From: Micropterix aruncella
Taxonomy: Eukaryota; Arthropoda; Insecta; Lepidoptera; Micropterigidae
Direction of reading: 5' to 3'
NCBI GenBank assembly: GCA_944548615.1
Contig: OX155952.1
Span: 38,374,350-38,438,349, forward strand
Length of the DNA stretch: 64,000 nt
The notes beneath the pieces were generated by a model, which searched no databases, was not told where the DNA came from, and was given only the letters and a program-made list of their open reading frames with translations. This document shows, in pieces, positions 55,965 to 64,000 of the stretch. Every line of letters starts with the position of its first letter. The first letter of the stretch is position 1. The position numbers and the translations under genes are program-made.

Positions 55965-56370
55965 GTTATTATCTACCTCGGGCGAACCCGCCACCACAGG
56001 ACGGTATAACGATATTGAACATTCTTTCAACAGTAAGATTAACGGAGAGACTTAGGGACGACACAGGCCACCGTATAAGTACACCAACAAGCTCTTGAGA
56101 AAGCTCTTGAGTCTGGTCACTAATTCGAAGTCGCTTGCGCGCCCTCTACCTGCAGCAATTCAATTCGAAAGTATCTCAGACCGTGGTGATTTTAGCCCTT
56201 TCTTTTACGCGGGATCAGGCTAACTGGTCGTTTCAAGAGTAGCTGACATTAGGCCAACAACCACCCCAGCTGCTTAGGTAACGTATAAGGTCGTTTCTAG
56301 ACCCCCGGTTATTCTCCGGAATTCACAATCGATTGGCTAACGCCGCACAATGCGCAAGCTGCCCAGCAGC
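55965..56370 (-). repeat. W1 retroposon, diverged, minus strand
   Basis: Minus-strand W1 from its 3' hairpin (CGGGCGAACCCG, about 55980) through TTCGAAGTCGCTTGCGCGCC and GGTCGTTTCAAGAGTAGCTG to CAATCGATTGGCTAACGCCG. More diverged than the other copies. Confidence 0.75.
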
Positions 56371-56371
56371 G

Positions 56372-57590
56372 CCCTAGGTCTTTCCTCCGTAGGATCCGAT
56401 CCCATGTCACTACACGTCCAATATAGGGGAACCAGAGTTCGTCCCTCTTCGAGTAGTCTACCGGGTGGGAGTTGAACCGTGAGTTGTGCCAAACCAAGAT
56501 AACGAGCAGGTCATAATAGCTGCCGGAAGAAAGGCACATTGACACGGGGTCCAATATATGCGAGAGAAGGCTGAGAGTTCCTTAGACCCTCGAAAATATA
56601 CTGTTTTTCCTCGCAATCCTCGCAAAAGTCATCACATCTCTTTACTTTCGCCAATCCTTTTTGGTTCGGTGAATTGTAGCGTGGTCGTCAGCATTGAAAG
56701 CGCGACATGGATAACAGCATTAGCTTCCTGATCCCGGTGGTAGTCCCGTAGAAGAAATGGATCTTCGTTAGAGTGCTCGTGGTGCGGCGTGGATTCGGTC
56801 CGGTGCAGTGGGAAGCGAAATCGAATTACGTATGCAAATGAGGGGGAAAGCAACCTTTGGCTGCGAATCGCGATAGTGTTGCTTGCTTGTCGTTGCGACG
56901 AGGCGAGCCAGAGCCGCCTTCGCAGCCGAATCGATATCGCAACCGAAACGCTACTTCTATTTGCTCGCTCAATGGCATGCATTACGCGATGGCTGATTTT
57001 AGGTATTATGCTGAATCAACGCTTCAGACGGCGCAGCGGGCTGGTCTTGGTACGACCCTACATGCATACAGATACGTGTGCAATCAACCAACACGAAGCC
57101 ATAGTAAAATAACATCAGTAGGACATCTCGAGCCTGTTTTCGAAATAAGTACCTACACAACAAATACACAAGTGACAAGTTGTGATTCCATTAAAGCAGA
57201 AATGCAATTCTTTATAATTATTATGTACGTTTATGTATTTTTGGTTTATAGATCATGTGTCGGTTCCCAAAATTGTACTGTAATTATATGAGTTAGTGCT
57301 GACTTTGTGTGACAGCATTCATCACTTGTTGCATGTGTTCAAAATACCTACATTTTAGTTACAAGTTAAAGTAGATACTTAACAAAAACGCATCTACCTA
57401 TCTACCTACGCACTTACATACCTATGCACCTACTTACCTAAACACATACATACCTACGCAAATGAACAATAAACGTTACCTCGTAAATGTAATTTCGTAA
57501 CATAAATGTAAATACTCGTAAATGTACTTTCTGATAGGTTGCATTACAGCCTGTACAGAAAACATTCCACTTTTGTATACTTAGATGTCG
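56372..57590. other. No supported gene
   Basis: A moderately GC-rich patch (56640-57110) gives overlapping frames on both strands (116 codons minus, 144 codons plus), none with a domain. The CCTAC-type runs at 57380-57460 are a weak tandem of CTACCTAC.CAC. Confidence 0.4.
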
Positions 57591-57594
57591 CGCG

Positions 57595-58225
57595 ACAGCC
57601 CACACTCACGGGTCAACTCACGGGTCAACACCCATCCGATGGCCTCCACGCATGGGGTGCGAACCTGGGTAGGACACTGGGTCAACCAGTCTCCCCTGGG
57701 AATCAAACCTCTGGCGCTCCTGGACGGTCTGCGCACCGAGCGGCGCAAGCCAATCGATTGTGCTCTCCGACTAACAGTCGGGGGAGTCTGGGAACTGTAT
57801 TGTTTCCTATAGAGCGGGGGTGATTGCCTACCTTACGGCGACTGCTCTTGAAATGACCATTGGCCATCCGATCCCGGTTCAGAGTCGGGCAAAGGACGCC
57901 TTGGTCCGCGATAGATTCGGTGCACACCGTTTCACCGCTTCGTAAGGGAGAGGACCGCGCAAGCGACCTCGAACTCGGAACCAATCGAGAGACCGGAGAA
58001 ATCTGGTCACAATTGGAAGCAAGGGCGCGAGTGTCGGCCCGCCAGGTAACATACTGGCTATCTCGCGGTAAAGGCGTTGGCTTCTTGCGGGTTGTGGCGT
58101 AGCTAGACGTCGGATTTGTAATGTCCAAAGTCTTCTACGCTCACTGCACGGTCGATAGAACGAAGAATCGTTAAAACGTCCTGCGGTGACTGGTTCGCCC
58201 GTTGTGGTTGACATCTCAATATGTT
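57595..58225 (+). mobile_element. W1 retroposon, 5'-truncated, twin of 58946-59604
   Basis: Starts within the element (CACACTCACGGGTCAACTCA) and runs to GTTGTGGTTGACATCTCAAT. It is nearly identical to the inverted copy downstream, sharing private variants such as CACTGGGTCAACCAGTCTCC and GATCCCGGTTCAGAGTCGGG. The two therefore descend from one source copy or a local duplication. Confidence 0.85.
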
Positions 58226-58227
58226 CT

Positions 58228-58944
58228 TATTTTATTATGATGAAGCCGACCTCAATCTTTCACGCATTCAGAGAACATTTGATGCAGATATGAATGATGT
58301 TTATGTCTCATTACTTTGATGTAGTTTGAATGAATGTATGTCTTTTGTTTTTGCTCGCCTTCTCTTACGAATAAAGCGTTTTATTATTTTTGCTTTTATA
58401 TGAGTTTGGAGAAAATACATTGATGTTTACTGATTTCAATTACATATAGTGAACACATTCTGCTGCAAGCAAGATCTTGATATATTACAATCTGGATATT
58501 TTACATCTTTCTGTCTATATAATGGGCGGCCGAGAACTTCCTCTCTGATGTATAATTGTAATATATTTTAATCAATGTATTGAAAACAAAAATATGCTGC
58601 AAAATAAAGATAAATAAATTCATGTTTTTTTTTACAAAAGGGTATTTTTTACAATAAGCCGTAGCAGTCGCCCGTTTTTTTTTAAATGGCAAGATACCGT
58701 AATTGTTGCCGCAACAAGTTTTTTTTTCTCGCTTGCGGTGTGGGACGTAATTTCGTCTTACTGCAACCATCTGCAATTGCTGTTGACATGAGTGTTCGCT
58801 TGCAAGAGTGGAAAGAGGAAGCCTATGAGGAAGCTAAAGCACATAACAGTTATGAATGATAATTCATCACATAACAGTAAGCCAGCAAAAATTCAGATCT
58901 CGCTCAACTACTCAATGTCGGGATTTTCACATACTCATCCTACC
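58228..58944. other. Spacer between inverted W1 copies; no gene
   Basis: AT-rich. The frames at 58501-58776 (minus) and 58792 onward (plus) have no domain, and the latter extends into the W1 copy. Confidence 0.45.
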
Positions 58945-58945
58945 A

Positions 58946-59604
58946 TATTGAGATGTCAACCACAACGGGCAAACCCGTCACCGCAGGACGTTTTTAACGA
59001 TTCATCGTTCTATCGACCGTGCAGTGAGCGTAGAAGACTTTGGACATTACAAATCCGACGTCTAACTACGCCACAACCCGCAAGAGACCAACGCCTTTAC
59101 CGCGAGATATGTTACCTGGCGGGTCGACACTCGCGCCCTTGCTTCCAATTGTGACCAGATTTCTCCGGTCTCTCGATTGGTTCCGAGTTCGAGGTCGCTT
59201 GCGCGGTCCTCTCCCTTACGAAGCGGTGAAACGGTGTACACCGAAACTGTCGCGGACCAAGGCGTCCTTTGCCCGACTCTGAACCGGGATCGGATGGCCA
59301 ATGGTCATTTCAAGAGCAGTCGCCGTAAGGTAGGCAGCCACACCCGCTCTATAGGAAACAATACAGTTCCCAGACTCCCCCGACTATTAGTCGGAGAGCA
59401 CAATCGATTGGCTTGCGCCGCTCGGTGCGCAGACCGTCCAGGAGCGCCAGAGGTTTGATTCCCAGGGGAGACTGGTTGACCCAGTGTCCTACCCAGGTTC
59501 GCACCCCATGCGTGGAGGCCATCGGATGGGTGTTGACCCGTGAGTGTGACCGACCCTGAACACATGGGTCATCGTGGCCACCTCATCATGGGCCCGTTAG
59601 CTCC
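58946..59604 (-). mobile_element. W1 retroposon, full-length, minus strand, 7-bp TSD
   Basis: CCTACCA occurs at 58939-58945 and 59605-59611. With these limits the minus-strand element begins GGAGCTAACGGGCCCATGAT, the same first bases as 28457-29143, and ends GTTGACATCTCAATA. It is 659 bp. Forms a ~630-bp inverted repeat with 57595-58225. Confidence 0.82.
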
Positions 59605-59611
59605 CCTACCA

Positions 59612-59845
59612 GTCGGAAGGTTAGTTGCGATCAGTCGGAAGGTTAGTAGAAGGAGAAATCTGACCATAACTGGTAGCGAGGGCGATTGGTCTGCCCGCTG
59701 GGCTAACTACCCGGTGCCGGACGGTAAGGGTTGCTCTCTCGCGGGCTAGTTGGCGGAGCTAGATCGTGGATTGTCATTGTCTAAGTCTTATACGCTCATC
59801 CCACGGCTGACATAATGATCACATATCGTTATACCAGTCTGGGGT
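59612..59845 (+). repeat. W1 subfamily 2, 3' portion
   Basis: A duplicated GATCAGTCGGAAGGTTAG-like piece is followed by GGAGAAATCTGACCATAACT and GCTAACTACCCGGTGCCGGA, ending TATACCAGTCTGGGGTGA. It is cut short where the next W1 copy starts, probably an insertion of one W1 into another. Confidence 0.7.
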
Positions 59846-59847
59846 GA

Positions 59848-60432
59848 TGGGCCCTTGCTGAGTTGGCCACGAAGACCCATTCTGTTCAGGGTTGGTCACA
59901 CTCACGGGTCAACACCTATCCGACGGCCTCCACGCATTAAGGCCTGGGTAGGACTCTGGCCTTATGGTTAGTTTCCCCTGGGAATCAACCTCCTGACGCT
60001 CAGTCGGGGGAGTCTGGAAACAGTACTGTCTCTAATATAGCGGGGGTAGTTGTTGAGCTTACGGCGACTGCTCTTCAAACGACCATCGGCTACCCGATTC
60101 CGGGTGAACAGCCCGGCAAAGGATGCCGTGGTCCGCGATAGATTCGGTTGACACTGTTTCACCGCTACATAAGGAAGAGGACCGCGCAAGCGACCTCGAA
60201 CTCGTAACCAGTCAGGAAACCGGAGTAATCTGGTTGCAACTTTAACTAAGGGCACGACTGTCGGCCCGCTGGGTAACATACCTGGCTATCTCTCGGATAA
60301 GGCGTAGTGGCGGAGCTTGACGGTGGACTGTTTTGTCCTAAGTCTTCTGCGCTCACCTCACAGAAGACAGAACGATCAAATTTCGTTAAAACTTTCTGAG
60401 GGTTCGCCCGTCGTAGTCGACAGCTCTAGTTG
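59848..60432 (+). mobile_element. W1 retroposon with internal deletion
   Basis: From GGGCCCTTGCTGAGTTGGCC to CGTAGTCGACAGCTCTAGTT. The interval GGAATCAACCTCCTGACGCT jumps to CAGTCGGGGGAGTCTGGAAA, so ~60 bp are missing relative to 45595-46263. Confidence 0.82.
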
Positions 60433-60702
60433 GAAAGTTATCTGGAATATGCTACGGAGTTTTTTTTCCAGTCACTGCGTTTCCCTGAAATAAAATACCG
60501 TACCTTATTTACGAGTTAAAATATGCGAAATATATAATTTAGCAGCCGCTAAATACACATACTATACCTATTTTGTAAGGTAGAACATCAGGCTGCTGGG
60601 TTTACAAATTAAAAATTTAAATCGAAACTACGCGAAAAAAGCCATTGGCAGCCTAAATAAGTTTCAAAATATACCCTTGACCGGTAACGACACTAACAGA
60701 TA

Positions 60703-61090
60703 TACAGGATGAGTTTTTAGTTAAAGGCATTCTTGAAGGGGTGAATCAGTACGAGCAAGTAAGCTACTTTTAATTGAAAAAAACATGAAAAAACAAAAAA
60801 CAATTTTTTTGTCAAATTTGTAATTTTTATCTATTATAAAAAAACATCGAGAAAATTGGTGCACGCTGCGCTATCTAGCGGTAGGTAAAACATCGCTAAT
60901 AAACAATATTAGGGATATTTTACTTACCGCTGGATGGCGCATCGTGCTCAACGCTTTAGATACTATTTTTCAAACAATAAAATAGCTCAAATTTAAAAAA
61001 AAAAGCTTTTTCCACATTTTTTTAAACAAAAGTTGCCTATTTGCTCGTACTGATTCACCCACTTCAAGGATGCCGGTAACTCATCAAGGA
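60703..61090. mobile_element. MITE with long inverted ends, complete copy
   Basis: Left: ACAGGATGAGTTTTTAGTTA, TTCTTGAAGGGGTGAATCAG, TACGAGCAAGTAAGC. The right end is the inverse: TTGCCTATTTGCTCGTACTG, ATTCACCCACTTCAAGGATG, CCGGTAACTCATC. Inner arms also pair (CTATCTAGCGGTAGGTAAAA near 60880 with TTACTTACCGCTGGATGGCG near 60920). Partial copies lie at 17985-18075, 19945-20110 and 24362-24530. TSD not certain. Confidence 0.78.
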
Positions 61091-61094
61091 TTTC

Positions 61095-62260
61095 AGTTCG
61101 TTCAATACGAAACAATCTGCCTATCTAAATTATGAATAGCATTTTTTACAGAGCGGAGCTCGTATGAATGCGATGCGATAGTCACCTCTATACGGCAAAA
61201 GAGGGGATTCGCGCTTGTAGATTTTAGTCTGCAGTTTAGATAATTGGTTAAAATACTGAAAAAAGGGAATAAAATTAAAGTTTAAAAAATAATTATAGAA
61301 AAAAATAAAAATAATTTAAAAAATTTTATCTTAAATTTTTCTTTGACACAACCGTGGCACTCTTGTGGGACTGAAGTAAGCTCGCCTTAACACAGGGATT
61401 CCTAGCAAGGCAGGCTCGGCTGCTCATTGCTTAACCTAATGGAATGATAATCATTTGCGTTTAATATATGCGCTATGTAACTTGGGCTCAGACAGATTAG
61501 AAACATACAACGGCATTTTCTTAATTGTCAATTCATTTTCTGTTGTATTCATGCATTTGAATGTATATGTAAATAAAATAAATAAATAGATAAAATAAAC
61601 TAAAAACCCAGTATGTATAACGCAGCGATTTTTTACGATTTTAAACGAATTGCTGGGTAAAGATAGAGGTAAAGCTGCAAAGTGGACCATTATTGTAAGG
61701 CTAAGTCTCAGCGAGAACAATAAAGACCCGGCTTTTCGCTAGTCAAACAAGTCTCATTAAAATCTACCACTATCGCAACCCTGGCCATATAATAAATTAC
61801 AAACTTCTAAATAGTGCATAATTAAAACATTGTATCCAAATATTGATGTTCTATTTAGTTGCTTAGTTTATTGCAGAGAAACTGCGATAGTTTATCATTA
61901 ATCAGAATCTAAACAAGCTTTTAAGTGAACTCAGGGTTTAATTAATTAAACGGGCTCCTCCTCTGCTCTGATTGGTTTATGGGAATAACAAATTATGTTA
62001 TGGGGCACTCTCATTAATCAACATTCTGCAAAATATGCGCGAATATTACTGAAACGGCGCACGGCCAGCAAATTGATTTACGTCGTCGCCACTATCATTT
62101 AAACAGGCTCTTATTTAAAAGCCTAACACATCATTCTGGAAAATATCATGTACTGAATTATATTAATTAAAATACTTATATATGGTTTCTGGCAGTAATT
62201 ATATGGTTTTTAACGGTTCCTTGCAGCTTGGGTCTGATGCCTTGTCGGTATTTTCTTCGG
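61095..62260. other. AT-rich, no gene seen
   Basis: No feature supported. At 62265-62363 a faint W1-like piece (ATAGTCGGGGAAGTTTGGAA) precedes the LTR element. Confidence 0.45.
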
Positions 62261-62364
62261 GTGGCCTTACTCACTGTTTAGCTCCCAACCGAGAGCCTCC
62301 TCGAAAGGCGACTAAGCTGGAAGGGCCGCTGTGAACTCGCGAATAGTCGGGGAAGTTTGGAAGC

Positions 62365-63040
62365 TGTAGGATTAGGCCCAAATGCCTAATTACATTAATA
62401 TTTTATTGTTTCGCAAAGCCGCGTCCATGACACGGTGTGGGCCACACGCGCTCGCTACGGTGCGGCGGTATCGAAACGCAGTGTCTGATCCGAATGGGTG
62501 TGTATTCACAACTGAATGAGCGAACCGTCTGTCTGCTCTGTTCGCATGTTATTTGCGGTGGCAACATTTCTGCCGTTGCGTATAGCCACATAATTTTGCA
62601 TGCCAGGCGCGTATATTTGAATATGGTCTCTGGTTGTAGCGGAGTCGCCACATTACCCTTCACCGGAAAACGCAAGTTTTCGCAAGTATAGAAAACATTC
62701 GGGACGCAAGTATAGAAATATCGTCGGAGGAAAATCACGTCGGGGTCACCATTTGTAGGATTAGGCCCAAAGGCCTAATTACATCAATATTTTATCGTTT
62801 CACGAGGTCGCGCCTATGGCACGGTGTGGGCTACAGGGGCGCGCTACGGTGCGGTGGTATTGACATGCAGTGTCTGATCCGAATGGGTATGTATTCACGA
62901 CTGAATGAGCGAACCGTCTGTCTGCTCTGTTCCTTTGTTATTTGCGCTGGCAACAATTACTACCGTCGCGTATGGCCATATTATTTTGCAGGCTACGCGC
63001 ACATATTTGAATATGATCTCTGGTTGTGGCGGAGTCGCCA
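62365..63040 (-). mobile_element. TRIM-like LTR retrotransposon (two LTRs, 103-bp interior)
   Basis: Direct repeats at 62365-62650 and 62754-63040 (286 and 287 bp, roughly 85% alike by eye) begin TGTAGGATTAGGCCCAAA and end GCGGAGTCGCCA on plus (TG...CA). The interior on the minus strand opens AATGGTGACCCCGACGTGA just after the LTR end. Its TGG-initial form, 2 bases from the LTR, is what a tRNA primer-binding site looks like. A purine stretch GGTGAAGGG precedes the other LTR. No gag or pol. LTR divergence implies an old insertion. TSD not clear. An internal-deletion derivative of a Gypsy-type element is equally possible. Confidence 0.75.
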
Positions 63041-63044
63041 TAAA

Positions 63045-63290
63045 GCGTACGTTTCCTAAGAAGTGGGGGTAGCTTTTTTATTTTTAAAGCTTTTACTTTC
63101 TCGTAACTTTATTTTTATCTTTATTTCAGTTTTAAATCCATTCTATTTCTCACACTCTATTTAACAACATGTTATGTTTTATTTAATGCAGATTTTGTAA
63201 TGGAATTGCGAGTTGTTTGTTTTAATTACCAAATTTTAATGCAATTTAGTTTTATTAGCATTTTTTAAAACTGTCACATAATTTATTGTA
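63045..63290. other. AT-rich, no gene seen
   Basis: Nothing recognised. Confidence 0.4.
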
Positions 63291-63294
63291 ATGC

Positions 63295-63400
63295 CACCCT
63301 GGAACGGGGTAGTTCCAGTTTGGTGACAGATTAAAATAAGCATTCGGTTAAGGTGTTGCCATTCGGTTCCTGTTATTTTTGTAAGCAAGGTCAATGTTTT
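63295..63400 (+). repeat. LINE 3' UTR fragment (same family as 18629-19622)
   Basis: CCACCCTGGAACGGGGTAGT, CCAGTTTGGTGACAGA and GGTTCCTGTTATTTTTGTAA G match the minus-strand LINE UTR at 18660-18780. Confidence 0.65.
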
Positions 63401-63404
63401 ATAG

Positions 63405-63743
63405 TAATTCACCCGATCCCGTGTGAGATTGATGGTCACAGGGTGCCTCGGTCCGTAATACATTCGAACTTGAATTACCGCTAACGTCAAGTAGAGGCCG
63501 CGCAAGTGACCTCGAATCCATGACCGACTGGAAAATTTGGTAGCAAGGGCGCGAGGACTAGGTGACATTTCCCAGCGCCTGGCGGTAAGGCAAGGCAATG
63601 GCGGCAGATTCTTACAAACTGTTGGCATAGTTTGATTGTGGTTCGTGTTGTCCACAAATTACGTTCACTCCATGGGAGACAAAATATCACGGTGTCGTTA
63701 TAACTCCCTGGGGTGGAGAGTTCGACCGTAGTAATTAACACCC
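63405..63743 (+). repeat. W1 retroposon, diverged 3' half
   Basis: GAGGCCGCGCAAGTGACCTC, TTGGTAGCAAGGGCGCGAGG, GTCCACAAATTACGTTCACT and GGTGTCGTTATAACTCCCTG follow W1 order. The terminal hairpin is degraded (GAGAGTTCGACCGT). Confidence 0.7.
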
Positions 63744-63744
63744 C

Positions 63745-64000
63745 TTAATTGAAATACTTATTAATTAAAAGCATAATTGATGGTTTGGATCGCAAAACCG
63801 CAATTACAGTTTCATATATTTTTCTTGAGTCAGTTTTCGGTTTTCTTGAGTTCATTAAAATAGTCTTATATACGTAAAATGCATAAGTACTACTCGCAAT
63901 CCATCTTATATCCTATTTTAAAGACACCGCTAACATCGTGTATAACGATCAGTTTATCATGATTTCATGCCACACCTTCATCTGTGATCGGCAGAAAACG
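63745..64000. other. No gene seen
   Basis: Nothing recognised before the window ends. Confidence 0.4.

Noticed and set aside
57595..59604. LTR retrotransposon formed by two W1 copies
   Set aside because: The two copies are inverted, not direct, and the spacer has no PBS, polypurine tract or gag/pol.

Overview
This window looks like repeat-dense, intergenic or intronic DNA from an insect, most probably a moth or butterfly. The base composition is AT-rich. I see no bacterial-type operons, no uninterrupted host gene and no rRNA or functional tRNA gene. The lepidopteran call rests on three Helitron copies of the Lep1-like type (start TCTATACTAATATTATAAAG, end GGGTCAGCTAG inserted between A and T), on Tc1/mariner and RTE/CR1/Jockey-type LINE debris, and on a tRNA-derived SINE. 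Nearly everything recognisable is a mobile element or its remains, often nested, and many boundaries can be set to the base from target-site duplications (TSDs) or from an empty-site copy elsewhere in the window.

Layout. 1-2060: a LINE reverse-transcriptase (RT) tail split by a second LINE with a 12-bp TSD. 2755-3119: a TA-flanked MITE. 4.8-7.2 kb: RT debris, a poly(A)-tailed repeat with internal CA and G tracts (family S2), and a repeat (family R4) split by an RTE-like LINE. 8.1-10.9 kb: antisense LINE ends, a foldback hairpin and a mariner transposase relic. 12-17 kb: a TTAA MITE, a Helitron carrying a second TTAA MITE, a second R4 copy split by a 600-bp repeat (R6), and a Tc1 transposase gene split by another Helitron. 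17.5-20 kb: a minisatellite, a 76-nt tRNA-headed SINE split by a LINE, and a pogo-like MITE. 21-36 kb: S2, R6, SINE and LINE copies, and two weak candidate host exons (25.2-25.4 kb and 35.2-35.7 kb, both minus). 42-43.6 kb: two foldback MITEs. 45-52 kb: a three-unit tandem repeat, a 500-bp TGAT-type simple repeat, the best-preserved LINE ORF (297 codons open) and the third Helitron. 53.7-55.7 kb: a PIF/Harbinger-like MITE and the second copy of the 42.5-kb MITE. 57-60.4 kb: a cluster of one GC-rich retroposon. 62.4-63.0 kb: a TRIM-like LTR element with a 103-bp interior.

The most interesting component is the GC-rich interspersed family, here called W1. It is about 650-690 bp long when complete, and at least 14 copies or fragments lie between 22 and 64 kb. 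Three copies have direct repeats of 13, 12 and 7 bp that place the same 5' end (GGAGYTAA, or GAGAGTTAA in one copy). Variable-length TSDs indicate LINE-driven retroposition, yet W1 has no A tail, no evident tRNA body and no coding capacity. It ends in a small hairpin with a UUCG-type loop. One copy carries a paired, compensatory change in that stem, which suggests selection or descent through a folded RNA. W1 is longer than typical SINEs and I do not recognise it.

The genes do not work together as a pathway. The recognisable coding sequences are RT, RNase H-region and transposase fragments, and all but one are broken. The window is mainly useful as a record of insertion order among LINEs, SINEs, Helitrons, MITEs and LTR elements.
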